Positions 42,800-56,745 of a DNA stretch of 64,000 nt are shown in pieces. Origin of the DNA: Mercenaria mercenaria. Taxonomy: Eukaryota; Mollusca; Bivalvia; Venerida; Veneridae. How positions within the stretch are numbered: the stretch's first letter is position 1; each line of letters begins with the position of its first letter. The translations under genes were made by a program, and so were the position numbers. The stretch lies in assembly GCF_021730395.1 (NCBI RefSeq), contig NC_069362.1:2852001-2916000 (forward strand), given 5' to 3'. The notes under the pieces were generated by a model, which was given only the letters and a program-made list of their open reading frames with translations, did no database searches and was not told where the DNA came from.

Positions 42800-45185
42800 T
42801 ACTTCGTGTAACACGTAATGGATGGATCCGGGCTGCCAATCAAACTAATTGTTATCTATGATATTGACCAATAAGATAACGCGGATTATTCAGTGCACTT
42901 ACCTTGTTGCTAACCAGCCACTGCTTCCCACAAGCGTTCACTTGGAAACCGTTACTGAATTACTCTTTTAAGTTTGATGCATTTTTTTCGAAGGAAGTGT
43001 GTTGAGGTGTGCGTTAGGAATATGTAATGCCGACGGGCGGTACCCGGAAAGGCTAGCCTGAGGGGGAAGATTTGTTTTTTCCGTAAACCTAAGGCCGATT
43101 TAGAAAAATGTAAGCGTTAAACGGATCAATAAGCAATCTGCTCAGATGTAATTCTAATAAACTTTATATTGAAACTGCTGGGTGTGTGTCACTAGTGTGC
43201 ATGGTATAATATAATAACATACATAATACATCATGATTGAATCGTCTGTCTCTCTTTACTCCTTTGTCTGTGATCGGAATTTCAATATGAATTTGCTCAC
43301 TTTATTTTAATTTAGGCCGATGGCAGAATTGTTCAGTTCAAGACATTAAATATATAAGTCATTTATATCTTATTTCATATAAAAGTAACAGCTAACCTTC
43401 TTCAGCAATATATTCTCGCAATTGAAAGTATGATGTGTATTTTCGCATTTGATTGTATGTTAACTATACTATGTAAAAAAAGTTGAATTAAGCGACCTAT
43501 CTCCTTACACATAAAAATATTAAACATAGAGCTCACATTGAACATTAATAAAGTCAAAACATATACATGTAAATTAATTTTACATAGAATACCAAAATCA
43601 TTATTCAAACATATAGATAAGATCAGGACAGTACGCGGTATATTAACTTTATTTCAAGGATAAAATGTAAACTTTAATTAATCAGACATTAAATCAGGAG
43701 CATAAAGATAAATATTCGGGAGTGAATTTTAATGCTTTCTCATTATTTATTATGTTATGTTATGTCTTTCATATTTATTCAACGAAGTCTGACAATGGAT
43801 AAGTTTAAAACTGATTTTCCTGTCAAGTGCTTGCTTTTAAATGCAATTTGAAAAAAAATAAATGTACGCACATGTCGATGCGGTTTAGAATGTCGCTCAT
43901 TTTTTTGTTTCACATGTTTATTTTACCTTACGACTATCGTAAACTATTTATAACTACAGTTAATACTATGATACAATAAATGTAAATGGATTCATTTTAT
44001 CTGTTTTTTTTTTTTGTTTTTTTTTTTTTTGTTTTGTTTTTTTTCATTTTTATTTTATTTTTTTGCTTGCAAAATGAAGAAATATTTAATTAACTGTCAA
44101 GTGAACAGATCACAGGTTTTCTTGTTTCCGCCGGTCTAACAAAAACATGGCTAATAGGTTTCGGCAAGATCTTTGTCCCTTTTGGTTTGTACCATTGCTG
44201 TGATAGACTTGTTTAACTTTGCTGGTCTGGAATTTGTTTAATTTAATTGTGGAGGAGATTTATTCAGCCCTGTGATATGCGAGCAATGTCCGACCGCACT
44301 GAAAATAAAATTAATATGACTACCAAAATGTTCAAAATTTTGTAAGTTTTCACGCAAAAATTAGTTCTGTGGACATATGTTTATTTTTAAGACAACTGCG
44401 TGGTATTTTACAAATGCATATTATAATATAATGGGAATAATTAACTTAATTGATATCACAGCGGTGATCGACAGGTCCACAATCAGTTGCAACAGCAGCG
44501 CGATCGCAAAACATACTTGTAAAATAAGTAGAACAGTAGAGTATTACGCAACGTTAATATTAAGCTAGAGCTATTGAACCAATTAATAAATTTCTTTGCC
44601 TGTTGAAAATGTTATCTTGATGTAAGAAATCACTTACACCATATGTGACTGCACATGATGTTGGATATTTTTATCGTATAAGCCTAGCGTGGAAATACAG
44701 ACAGAAATGGACATACTATTTTGATCAAATAATTTATATAGTAATATGAGACGTAATTTCTTTTCACATATTGCTTAAAAGATAACTAAGATTTAATTAT
44801 ACCATGTGTTTGCATAAGGACTCAATATTTTTTCTGTCAGGAATATCTAGCAAAGACGGAAAGTGTTTTTTCTTTGAGAACGCCAGCATTTGGCGCTACT
44901 TTTACCGTGATTTCTTCTGAGTCAACCTTAATGTCATGTACATAATCTTTAGTAAAACAACTAAGCCTCTTTGACAGCTATTTTTGTGCATTTTGGTTCA
45001 CATTTTGATAAGTATTTCACACAGATATCATCTGGAATACTTTCTAGCGAGTCAATCGCTAATGTACATTAATCCGCCATTTTGAAAGAAGCTTGTGGGA
45101 AGCAGCAACAGTAACTAAGGGGCGGAGTTTATTGATCGGTTTACGGATCCATCCATTACCATATGCATAGATATATCCGCCATTT
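42800..45185. other. Intergenic, possible old inverted pair
   Basis: TAATGGATGGATCCGG and CTGCTTCCCACAAGCG near 42818-42935 have inverted counterparts GCTTGTGGGAAGCAG and CGGATCCATCCATTA near 45088-45162. The middle is AT-rich with a long T tract (44000-44060). No gene recognised. Confidence 0.35.
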
Positions 45186-45189
45186 ATTG

Positions 45190-46184
45190 TGCAAATGGTC
45201 ACATGCCCAAAAATCTTAATATTAAACTGGCTATCCTAGGCAATAAGAGTATTAAATTTTTGGTACGGAAATAAGATTTTTAAAATAGACTATTTATTTA
45301 ACAATACATGTATCTGCATGTTTGTCACAACTATTCGCTTAAGACGTCATCAGTTGGATCATAAAAGCAAAATAAATCAAATTGAGTTAAGATATATACT
45401 GCTTGATCATGTAAAGCATAATTAGAAATGCATAATATATTTCTTATTGGTTCGACGACTTTTCAGAGTTTAATGACCTGTAGTTTATAAAATACGATAA
45501 TTTTCTTTGCTTTGTAAAGCAGAGCCGTACAATATCAGCCATTAATTAATAAACGTGCCCCAAGAGGACCATTCGCTAGACCTTTTAGAAACTTGCTAGG
45601 AAATGAATAAAATAAATAATTAAAAGATTCCTGTTAGCAGAAGAAAGTAGTCGGAATATTTGTAAGGGTAGAAAGACCAGGATGTCTTTTTAAGAAGGTT
45701 CAGTTGTATTTATGATGTTATATAATAAAACACTTGTTGAATGGCTTGACTGTCAATATTCAAACTGATGATATATTCAAAAATGATCAAGATATTTTGG
45801 AAATTTAAATGTTCCTATTATAATCCTTGGAGTTCTTTATAATGATCTTTAAACCATTGTGTTTCTTTGTTATATTTAAAATAAGATCAAGAAAACATGT
45901 GTTGTGGAAAAGATGGGCTAAACAGTAGACAAGCAGCCTGATCTAAATCCCTGTATACACTTTTATCGCGATAACCCTCATTATTAGACCTTGATCTCGA
46001 AAATGGTGCCATATTAAAGACAAACATAGCAGTCTTCATGACAAATATTTTGGCCAAATTCAAACGAAATCGCGTATTGGGTAAACTATAACATAATAAA
46101 TATTTCATTATCAATACCCGTCATGTAATCATGGAAGTGTCGTATATACAATGTGTATAGTTAGACAACAAGTATTATTATTAT
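45190..46184. other. Intergenic, nothing recognised
   Basis: AT-rich, no repeat partner seen. Confidence 0.4.
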
Positions 46185-46592
46185 GGAAGCGCTGGCGGGA
46201 CATTTATGAGTTAACATTTAGTAGTTACTATTTAGTACTTATTACTTAACACTTAAAACTTATCACTTAGAACTACAGTAATTACAGTACTTATTTCGCA
46301 ATATTGCTCCAAAAGAAAATATCAACCAAGATGGATGCCAACAGAAAATGTAAGACAACATTTATCATTTTAGTTGTATCAGACATAGAGTATATTTATT
46401 CATTTTGTCTGTCGTTCCCTCCCTCATCCTTCCTTCTACTTGTGCCTTTGCACTTCCATTTCAAACACTCTAAACATGCCCGTCTAGAAATAGGCCTAAG
46501 TATTATCTGTTTCAAGTCCGCTGTGGTTGCGAGCAACGCCATTATCGTTAGGACACCAGTTACTTTTTTGTACCATGAAGTGGTCTGGAATT

Positions 46593-47948
46593 TACGAAAG
46601 ACCCGTGGTGACATTTCAACTTCATTATTTCACGATTTCTGCTTCCTGATTTCACGATTTCCACTTCATGAATTCACGATTTCACGATTTCCACTTCATG
46701 AATTCACGATTTCACGAATTCACGATTTCACGAAAAAACTTCACGATTTCTTGATTTCACGATTTCACGATTTCTTGATTTCACGATTTCCACTTCATGA
46801 ATTCACGATTTCACGATTTCAACTTCATGAATTCACGATTTCCACTTCACGAATTCACGATTTCAACGTCATGAATTCACGATTTCACGATTTCAACTTC
46901 ATGAATTCACGATTTCCACTTCACGAATTCACGATTTCACGAATTCCACTTCACGAATTCACGATTTCCACTTCACAAATTCACGATTTCAACTTCACGA
47001 ATTCACGATTTCCACTTCACGAATTCACGATTTCACGATTTCAACTTCATGAATTCACGATTTCCACTTCACGAATTCACGATTTCCACTTCACGAATTC
47101 ACGATTTCACGATTTCCACTTCATGAATTCACGATTTCACGATTTCCACTTCACGATTTCACGATTTCCACTTCACGAATTCACGATTTCACGATTTCCA
47201 CTTCACGAATTCACGATTTCCACTTCACGAATTCACGATTTCAACTTCACGATTTCACGATTTCCACTTCACGAATTCACGATTTCACGATTTCAACTTC
47301 ATGAATTCACGATTTCCACTTCACGAATTCACGATTTCCACTTCACGAATTCACGATTTCACGATTTCCACTTCATGAATTCACGATTTCACGATTTCAA
47401 CTTCACGAATTCACGAATTCCACTTCACGAATTCACGATTTCAACTTCATGAATTCACGATTTCACGATTTCCACTTCACAAATTCACGATTTCAACTTC
47501 ACGAATTCACGATTTCCACTTCACGAATTCACGATTTCACGATTTCAACTTCATGAATTCACGATTTCCACTTCACGAATTCACGATTTCCACTTCACGA
47601 ATTCACGATTTCACGATTTCCACTTCATGAATTCACGATTTCACGATTTCCACTTCACGATTTCACGATTTCCACTTCACGAATTCACGATTTCACGATT
47701 TCCACTTCACGAATTCACGATTTCCACTTCACGAATTCACGATTTCACGATTTCAACTTCATGATTTCACGATTTCACCATCGTGAAATCGTGAATTCGT
47801 GACGTGGAAATCGAGAATTCGTGAAGTGGAAATCGTGAATTCATGAATGGAAATCGTGAAATCGTGAATTCATAAAGTGGAAATCGTGAAATCATGAAGC
47901 AGAAATCGTGAAATAATGAAGTTGAAATGTCACCACGGGTCTTTCGTA
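46593..47948. mobile_element. TIR element filled by a CACGATTTC minisatellite
   Basis: Ends TACGAAAGACCCGTGGTGAC and its reverse complement, with the 6-bp direct repeat GGAATT at 46587-46592 and 47949-47954. From about 46625 to 47777 it is a tandem array of TTCACGAATTCACGATTTCC-type units. The last 170 bp are the same motifs in inverted orientation. A 382-codon frame across it is only the repeat read in a stop-free frame. Confidence 0.8.
46625..47777. repeat. Minisatellite of CACTTCACGAATTCACGATTT units
   Basis: About 1.15 kb of 10-bp and 14-16-bp sub-units (CACGATTTC, CACTTCATGAATT, AACTTCATGAATT) combined in higher-order blocks. A block of several hundred bp (about 46960-47180) recurs at about 47480-47720, a large internal duplication. 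Confidence 0.9.
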
Positions 47949-48039
47949 GGAATTTAATCAGTAAGTATCATATCTTGTCAGAATTAAACTAATTAAAATC
48001 TGTCATAATTTTCAGACACCAGGAGAAAACGACAGTAGC

Positions 48040-48460
48040 AATACATCAGTTGTCTATTATGGGGAACCTATGGGGACTACAGCGAATGTGCATGTCTCTG
48101 TTACAAATGCGGTGGTTCCAACATATCTGCCTGTATCTGAAACAAGACTTGAGAGACAAATGCTGGTGTATTTCGCGCAAGGAATGAAATTGTTTGCATG
48201 CTGCTTGTGCGACATAACATTCGTCTATGTGTAAGACAACTGAAGAGAATACTGAAGAAAAACGGTTTACATCGACGACGCTTTATGTATACACCGGTTG
48301 ATGAAGTTTTTGCCTTATGTGAACAGTGAATTTGTGAACAGTGAAATGCAAACAAGTGGCCGGTGTCTTAGATTTAGAGCAGTGTGGCGTTGCCTGGTCA
48401 ACGACAATGAATTGCATGTGAAGCAAAAACTATATTGCAAATACTATGCAATCTTGACCA
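48040..48460 (+). pseudogene. Traces of an integrase-like transposase N-terminal region (fossil)
   Basis: Short segments resemble the helix-turn-helix part of a family of eukaryotic integrase-type proteins, for example RQLKRILKKNGLHRRR, and further on TSGRCLRFRAVWRCLVNDNE. They lie in the interior of the 46185-60380 TIR element, which suggests they belong to its former transposase. The gene is broken, with several interruptions, and no catalytic core was found. Family assignment is from motif memory and moderate. Confidence 0.4.
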
Positions 48461-48834
48461 TATGCTATGTTAAATAAAGCTTTCTCTTTACTTCATTATA
48501 CTAAAGTTTGATTAGAATACTTTGATATGACCACTCATTGCTCAGTGAGAAAGAAATGGTGGATATTTATTGGACAATGTAAATATGCAAGCATAACAAC
48601 GAAACATACCTGTATACACCTTTTATTCAGAAAATTTTGACATGCACAGACAAAATCATGAAAATAATTATATATAACATAGAATACACTGTACTTAAGT
48701 CTTTTATATACTACTTGTATACATCAAATAATAGGTTATTAACAATGCATCAAAATAAGATACATTAACTGTGTAAAACCTGAAACAAAAAAAAACTGAA
48801 ACTGAAAAATCTAACTTATTCATTTTAAAAGATT

Positions 48835-49030
48835 TATCAGTTAAGAGTATACGGTAAGGACTTTTCAATTGAGACTTGTCAGTTTAGTTTTAGGACTTAG
48901 CAGTTAAGACTTGTCAGTTAAGTGTTAGGACTTAACAATTAAGACTTATCAGTTAAATGTTAAGATTTGTCAGTTAAGTGTTAGGACTTAGCAGTTAAGA
49001 CTTATCAATTAAGACTTATCATTTAGTAGT
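48835..49030. repeat. TTAAGACTTATCAG short-unit repeat inside the TIR element
   Basis: About 14 units of AGGACTTAGCAGTTAAGACT-like sequence. The same ACTTA/TTAAG vocabulary makes up the TIRs of the element at 46185 and 60380, so it may be subterminal repeat material. Confidence 0.75.
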
Positions 49031-49273
49031 TCAAATAAAATATTCAGGAAATTCAACATTGAATAACAATCAAAGTGACATTAACATTTATTTTAAACAC
49101 GAGACCTTCATGAACGGTTCTCTCATATGCATACACACAATGCATATATTACTGTTTCATTTGGACAAGTTAAACAAGCAAGTAGTATGTAGTATTCACA
49201 TGAATACTATATGTGTGACGTATATATGCTGTATCATATTACATTACTACAATGCTGTTTGCCTATCTGATAC

Positions 49274-51065
49274 TGTGACAGGAAAGGCCGTACCGGCGAC
49301 AGTAACCATCAGAACAAATCAACACCCTTTACAATATTTACAAATTTATTTACAAAAGATGATTATTAACAATGAATAGATATGAAAAGAAAAAAAACTG
49401 ATTATAAGAAAGAAAAAAAAAGAAAGTTCAGTATCTCTAGATACAAAAATTCTTATAGTTCCATTCTAATCTGACGTGACACAGTTCTTTAATTTAATTG
49501 TGAACTTTAAGTAGCACAAACAATATATGACAACATATCTTCTAGTCCCTTTAAACCGTGAATACGTTGATTCCGTATTGGCTCCTTATGGTGGTAGGTG
49601 ATTGCATCCCTGAGCTGACTTCAGAGGATAACAAAAATCATCGTCTTTGCGGTTTACGGCACAACCATGGGACGAAAGCTCTGCGCTGGGAAAAATCACC
49701 TCCAGGTGAGTGAAGACAAGTGAACCTCGGGCATTGTACTTCCGGGTTATGACATCACCAGGAAAATCGTCTGGCGGAAGAAGCTAAAATATATAACATA
49801 TGGTAAGCACCATAGCAAAACAAATAAGTCAGGGCATAAAACTGCTCCTTTGGGTACACCATACCTCCGTAGGCTCCCATAAATAATACGTGCTACTTAT
49901 ACAAAATATATGTGCACTAAGTTCAATACGTCACGTGATTAAAATACGTCACTAATTACTTCCATTATTACAAAAACTTACTTAAAAGACTAAAAGTTAA
50001 AGTATGAAATGATATGAAACGTATATGATGAAACATTATAGATACGGACATGATAAACTGCAGCCATTATTTACAACTACAAATTAACAAAATTCAATAT
50101 AAATCAAACGTTATATCATAGTTGGCATCCATATAATATCTAATGCCATACACTACAACGGACATTAATTAGATGTGCTATAGACTGGCACACAATTACA
50201 AATTACAATAATATATTACATACATGGTGCTAGACTTGCCATATAGATTTATACATAACAATACAATGCAGTAATGGCGTTCCATAATTAACAAAATGTT
50301 TGACATAAGTTTTTGAAACAGTGCTTTACAATTATCACGATACAAATTTCAGTACAAATTTTACATCTTATATAAACGAAACATTTAGACTCCTCTTTCT
50401 AAATAATTTACAAAAGTCTGAAAAATTTAATAAATTATCCTGACATACCGAAACTAGCCAAAATCACATGCCGAAAAGTAAATGTTACAGAATTCTGTAG
50501 AATGCACAAAAATTTACCAAATAAAAATCGTAATGCAAAATCATACAAAAATCAAACAAATAAATTTCTTACCTCGATCGAGCATAAATTTCTAGCAAGA
50601 AAAATTAATCAGACATAGATTCGTCTATAATGTCGGAAGGTGGTGTGCGCAAGGCATATTTAGTACAGTCTATTTAAAGGGTAATGTCCCGCCAAATACT
50701 AAATTTCATGGGATTCACGGCTAAGCCGTGGACTATGACTATTTGTCATTTTCACGGGATTCACGATACAGCCGGGGAATCAAACTACTTTGGCGCGGAT
50801 TTAAATTGACAATCTGGGGCCCATTATAGTGGTTTGGGATAAAACATAAATTACTGAAGTTTATAAAATATCAACTTTCTTATTACTGAACCGAATTTAA
50901 TAAAATTTACATGGAAATTTAAGTTATGAAATACAGAAAACCCTTAGAGGTATTTCATGCGTGAAATCTAACATTTACCTCAATAACTCAAAAATTTACA
51001 AAAAGATGATGCAATACCTGCATTTACAATACAGATAAAATAAGGCCCGTATGTCAATTGTGACA
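49274..51065 (-). repeat. 3' LTR of the Gmr1-type element
   Basis: TGTGACAGGAAAGGCCGTAC to TTGTGACA; nearly identical to 56765-58562. Confidence 0.9.
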
Positions 51066-51081
51066 CACTCCCCCCTTAAAA
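51066..51081 (-). other. Polypurine tract
   Basis: TTTTAAGGGGGGAGTG on the minus strand directly before the 3' LTR, the expected plus-strand priming site of a Ty3/Gypsy element. Confidence 0.8.
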
Positions 51082-51219
51082 AGAAAATTTTATAATTTCT
51101 TAAATGAAAACAAAATGAATACTGAAAATAGCAAAAACAAAAGAAAACACACACTGTCACTATCTGTACACCATATAATTATAGCCACCTGTCTACACTC
51201 TACTAAATATAATCTGCAC

Positions 51220-52850
51220 CTACATTTCTCTACCAGGAATTGCTCTAATACTGATCCTATATGGCTGTAATGCCAATGCCCATCTCATCAGCCTGGAGTT
51301 GCTAAGTTTCGCTTTATTCAGATAAGTGAGCGGCTGATGATCTGTCTCTAATACAAAGTCTTTACCGAACAAATACCGATGAAACTTAGCTACTGCCCAT
51401 ACTATCGCTAAACACTCCTTCTCTATCACTGAGTACTTTTGCTCCTTAGGTAGCAATTTCCTACTAGCATACGCTACAGGTAATTTCTCTCCATCACTTT
51501 CCTGAAGCAATACTGAGCCTAAACCTAAATCTGAAGCATCTACTCTCAATATAAAAGTCTGATCTAAATCTGGCAACTTCAAAATAGGCGGACCCATTAA
51601 GCTAGCCTTCAAAGTCTGGAAAGCCTTTTCTTGACTTTCACCCCACTCTACAAGATTTGGCAGACCCTTTTTCGTCAAATCTGTGAGCGGAACTGCAATG
51701 GCGGCAAAATTTGGGATAAACTTTCTGTAAAATCCAACTACACCTAAGAATAAACGTATTGCCTTCTTTGTTTTCGGTCTCTCGGCATTCTGTATGGCCT
51801 GTACCTTATTTGGAACTGGTTCAAGGGTCTGAACATCTCCTATCATGTGCCCTAAACATTCTAACTTCTGAAAACCATTAAAACACTTAGTCGGTTTTGC
51901 GGTTAACTTAGCCTCTCTTAGTCTGGTTAACAACTCAGAAAGAGCTATTACATGTTCTGGCCATGTGATTGTATACACCAGGATATCATCTATGAAGCTA
52001 TCCGAGTGCCCTAGGTCCTTCAAAACCTTCCGCATCAGTCTACTAAACGTTGCAGGTGCGTTAACTAATCCAAACGGCATCTTACGGAATTGGAACAAAC
52101 CTTTCGGGGTTTCAAAAGCAGTCATGGGTTTAGCCTTTTCAGACAAAGGAACCTGCCAGTAACCTTTGCTCAAGTCTAGTTTAGAAAAATATCTATACTT
52201 AGATAGCTTTGAAAACATCTCCTCCATATTTGGCATAGGTTCCGCATCGAAAACCGTCAGTTTGTTGACCTGGCGAAAATCTATACAGAACCTTATACTG
52301 TTATCCTTTTTCCTTATGAGGACAATAGGGGAGGAAAATGGAGCATTTGATGGTTCGTATACTCCCACACCCAACATTTTATCTACTTCCTCTTTCACTA
52401 CTGGCTGCGAATGAAAAGGAATAGGATAACCCTTTACTCTTATCGGATCTGTAGTTGACAACTGAATATCATGTTCAACTAAGTAAGTATTTCCAGGAAT
52501 ATCTGTCAGTACATCTGAGAAATTATCTAACAAATCTACTACTTCCTGCTTACATTCTACTGGTAACTCTTGATTTACCTCTACATCTTTGAACGTTTCT
52601 GTACCCTGCTTTATAGGACACAAAACTATATCCTTTTCTACTCTACTCGAAAATTCATCACTACTTTCATTCGGATCTAATCTATCATAATCTCTCTGAT
52701 CCTTCTCTACAACAGCTGCTCCAACCTTACTTAATATACCCTTATCTGGTATAGACTTACTATCATCCTTCCTTTCACAGTACTGTTTCAGCATGTTTGC
52801 GTGAAAAGTTTTCAACTTTCCGTCTACATCTATCCTGTAATCTAGTCTAT
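51220..52850 (-). pseudogene. RT and RNase H region of the Gmr1-type fossil
   Basis: Motifs: IRFCIDFRQVNKLT, YFSKLDLSKGYWQVPL, the catalytic FIDDILVY, then LGHMIG, GVVGFYRKFIPNFA and the RNase H segment FILRVDASDLGLGSVLL with TDHQPLTYL. It directly follows the integrase part. Confidence 0.9.
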
Positions 52851-52854
52851 TTAC

Positions 52855-53845
52855 TACCTCAAACTACTACATAAGGACCCTTCCAATGTAACAACAACTT
52901 ATTATGTTTCGTAGGTAACAATACAAGTACCTTACTACCTGCCTTAAACCTCCTATCTCTAGCCTTCCTATTGTAATACTTTTTGTATCTAGCACTACTT
53001 TTTGCTAACTGTTGCTGAGCTATCTTACACGTATCTTCCAATTTTTCTTGCAAATCCATAACATACTGGTAAGTGGTTTTAACCTCATCATTCTCCGTCT
53101 TACCAGCCCATAACTCTCTTAGCACAGTTATCGGTCCACGGATTGTTCTACCGTAAAGTAACTCAAAGGGAGAAAATCCCAAACTTTCTTGCGGAACTTC
53201 ACGGTAAGCAAACAACATAGCATTCAAATACCTATCCCAATCTCTAGGTCTCTCACTACACATACGCTTCAACATTTGCTTCAAACTACCGTTAAACTTC
53301 TCTACTAAACCGTTACACATAGGGTGATACGGTGTTGTAGTTAACTGCCTTAATGACAATAACCTACTAACTTCTGCCATAAGTTCTGACCTAAACTGCG
53401 ATCCACAATCGGTAAGCATTTCCTCGGGCACTCCTAATCTACTGTACATATCTACTAATGCCTCTGCTACTCTCTCAGTTTCAATACTAGGTAGTGCTAT
53501 GGCTTCCGGATATCTAGTAGCATAATCTACCATAGTCAAAATGTACCTGTTTTTCCTATCAGTCATAGGTTCGATCGGACCAACGATGTCGACAGCAACT
53601 CTCTTAAACGGAGTATCAATCAAAGGCATTTTCTAACGGAACTTTACTTACTCTACCCTTAGCTATAGTACGTTGACAAATACTACATGACTGACAGTAC
53701 CTCCTAACCTCTGCCATTACTCCTGGCCAGTAAAATTCGCCTAATACCCTATCACTAGTTTTCCTTATACCTAAATGGCCTGACAGTAACGAATCATGTG
53801 CAACTTTCAAACACAGTTTCTCTAAGACATTTAGGTACAATTCAA
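52855..53845 (-). pseudogene. Integrase region of the Gmr1-type fossil
   Basis: An H2C2-type zinc-binding segment (HDSLLSGHLGIRKTSDRVL, SCSICQ) precedes the catalytic core (VDIVGPIEPM, MVDYATRYPEAIAL, TDCGSQF, PYHPMCNGLVEKFNG). It lies between Gag and RT, reversed compared with most Ty3/Gypsy elements. Confidence 0.9.
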
Positions 53846-53849
53846 CTGT

Positions 53850-54345
53850 CTAACTTTTGTCTAAATTCTGGGCGGTAACTCTCTATATAACAATTTATTC
53901 CTAATATCAAACCTAACTGAACCTTACCTCTACACTGCTTAATCGTACCTTCCTCAGCCTTCTTTCTACACAAATCTAAAGTGCTATCTTTCTGTTGCTT
54001 TTCTAAGAATTCCTCTCTAGATATATCTAAAATCTGAGACGGAACTTTTAGCTTTACTTGCTTCTTAACTTTGGCTTGCGCCCTAGTTTCTACTGCTGAC
54101 GCTAAACTACTAAACTGAGGTTCTACAGCTTCCTCTACATTACCAATTATAACATCATTGGTAGATTATCTACAACCAACGCCTCTACTGTACCCTTGAA
54201 ATACGGACAATCAATATCTATTCTAGCTACAATCTAGCCTATGTTCACTCCCATCTATAATACTTTACATCTACGTGTTTTCTCTAAAAACTGACTTGCT
54301 TCTACAAGTCCCGTTTCACTATCACACAAGTACAACCTGTATCTC
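53850..54345 (-). other. Gag-integrase junction of the fossil
   Basis: The expected place for the aspartic protease; a confident active-site motif was not recognised. Confidence 0.4.
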
Positions 54346-55850
54346 TCATAGCGATACAGCCCTACCATTACAAGTACCTGGTTTTGTAGGACATGTACTT
54401 ACACTAAGCATACCTAACTCCTCAACATCACTGAGTTCTATAATACTATTTCCACTCTCTGACCTACTTGACTTACTCCTATCTCTATCTCTATTTCTTC
54501 CTCTACCTCTACCCCTAGATCGGTCACGGCCTCTACCTCTATTTCTATTTTCCTTACTATTTCTATTTTCCCGTTTACTACTTTCCTGTTCCTGCTCTAC
54601 CTCTACCTCTTCTGCTGCATTAGCACTACTACTGCCGTACTTTCCACTCCTACAGTAATATGAGCTATGTCCTATACGACCACAATTAGTACACTTCAGT
54701 ACACCAAAGGGTTGATAACCTCTACCTCTATTAGCAACATTGCTACTACCTCTATTACTAGTGCCTACATTACGTCTACTAGGATACTGTCTCTGAGGTG
54801 TTTCATATGGTTTATGGTTCCGGTCCTTATTGGTTCGACTCACGACATACTTCGGACCTCCACGAGTCTTTGCAAACAAATCTGCATCTTCTGCTACATC
54901 CTTAGCTTTAACTAACCTCTTACTACTCAAATTCTGGTATAGTTCTCTATTACAGACATCTAAAAATTGGTCCCTAAGTATAAAATCTAATAATCCTTCG
55001 TACGTTTTCTCTACCTTACTCAATCTAAGCCAACCATCTAAATATCTACTTATTCTGGCTAGAAACATCACAAAGGTCTCATTATCACGAGACCTTTCAG
55101 TTCTAAACTTTTTCTTATAGCCATCATCAGTGAGTTCGAACTGACGTAGCAAAGCGGCTTTCAGTTTATCATAATCTTTCCTATCTTCCAACGGAAGCCT
55201 ATCAAAAACCTGTCTTGCCGTACCCTTTAGAAGGAACGGTAAGTTAAGTGACCATATCTCTTTATCCCAATCCTGCGCAACAGCGTACGTTTCGTACACA
55301 TTCAAGTACGCATCCATGGAATCAATTTTCTCATCAAAGGGAGACATCTTAACCTTTACCTTTTTCTTACTCATCTTTTCTAAGTCTGTCTTAATCTTAT
55401 GCTCTGTTTCTAATTTCCTACTTCTGCTTCCTCCTTCTCTGTTTCTAACTTCCTAGCTAACACTAACTTCTCCTTTTCCATTTCTAACTTATCTAATTCT
55501 AACTTACGTTCTAGCTCTAACTTCCTTCTCAGCCTCTAGGCTACTACGTCGTTCATATTCTATCTTTTCCTTCTGCAACCTAGCTTCTAACTCTAATCTT
55601 TCCCTATCTGCTTCTAACCTTTCCTTCTTTCTTTGTCTCTCTGCTTCTAAACGTCTTTGTTTTTCATATTCTATCTTTTCTTTCTGCAACCTAGCTTCTA
55701 ACTCTAATCTATCTTTCTCTGCTTCTAATCTACTATGTCTTTCCTCACGTTCCCTAGCCTGCTCTTCCTTAACAAAGTTACGTAACTCCTCTCCTTCATA
55801 ACCTAACTTCTTTCCTACCTTCGTTAACTCTACTACACTAGTCATGATTA
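54346..55850 (-). pseudogene. Gag region of the Gmr1-type fossil: coiled coil, SCAN-like domain, zinc knuckle
   Basis: The N-terminal part is a charged coiled coil rich in RLELEARLQKEKIEYE repeats. A capsid-like part ends in a SCAN-type segment (DFILRDQFLDVCNRELYQNL), followed by a basic stretch and a CCHC knuckle (CTNCGRIGHSSYYC) and an Arg/Asp-rich tail. The SCAN domain of vertebrate zinc-finger proteins is thought to derive from Gmr1-type Gag. Confidence 0.85.
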
Positions 55851-55854
55851 CACT

Positions 55855-56745
55855 ACGTTAACACTATATAACACTACAATACAACAGCTACTATAACAAC
55901 CTGAGACACTAGTTAAACAAACGTGAGGGAATACTAGACTACACTAGTTTACACTAAGGCTATACAGTTACCACTGAAGCCAAAACAAAGTACTATACAC
56001 TATGTATATACTACACAAAACGTCCTCACTAAAATAATAATACACTAAGTTGCGCAACAGTACTATGTGTCAATCAAGGCTGCATAGGCAACAATCAACA
56101 AAGTACAGTGACAGTAGGCTGCAACAATACCCTAGCCTTATCAAATATCAATCAACTGTAACTAGTGTTTACACTTTAGTGTAACAAATAAACAAAAATA
56201 AATCAAAGTGCTTTATCCTAAGATAAAGTATAGGTATAACACAACTGTGTAGTACTAAAACTTAAAAGTAGGTAAAAGTATATGCAAGTAAACAAGCTTG
56301 CTAACACACACAAATTAAAAAAAACTGTATTAGTATGTATACAGTACACTAATATATAATAGGATCACTGGGAGAAGTAGGGCGACGCAGAAGTAAGAGT
56401 GAGTAGGATAACTCTCCTTGTCAAGAGCGGTCACTCTCAGCACAGATATATGGTGGCTTAATCATAGAGTGACACAAAATAAACCCAAAAGAAAAATAAA
56501 AGGAACGAACTCACCCCAGAATCCAAGTGTCGTAAACAACTGTCTATCAGTCTGTGACCACAAAAGCTGGTTAGCTGAAGCTACGGATCTGTCTTTTCTT
56601 GTCTGAGGTAAGCCGTCACTCTAAAAAATGAATACAACTATTATATGTGTAACAATAGAACAAAACAAGAGGAATCTTTACAAATTATTGCTGCAGTTAA
56701 ATGGGTGTTAATAATGTTCGAATAGCTACTGTGTCTGGTCGACCA
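55855..56745 (-). other. 5' untranslated leader of the Gmr1-type element
   Basis: Between the PBS and the Gag region. AT-rich, no domain. Confidence 0.5.

Noticed and set aside
42818-45162. Possible 2.3-kb TIR element from CTTCCCACAAGC and GGATCCATCCATTA inverted matches
   Set aside because: The matches are short and interrupted, order is only partly kept and no target duplication is visible.
46304-47452. 382-codon frame
   Set aside because: Most of it is the CACGATTTC minisatellite read through without stops; no protein domain and no conservation signal.
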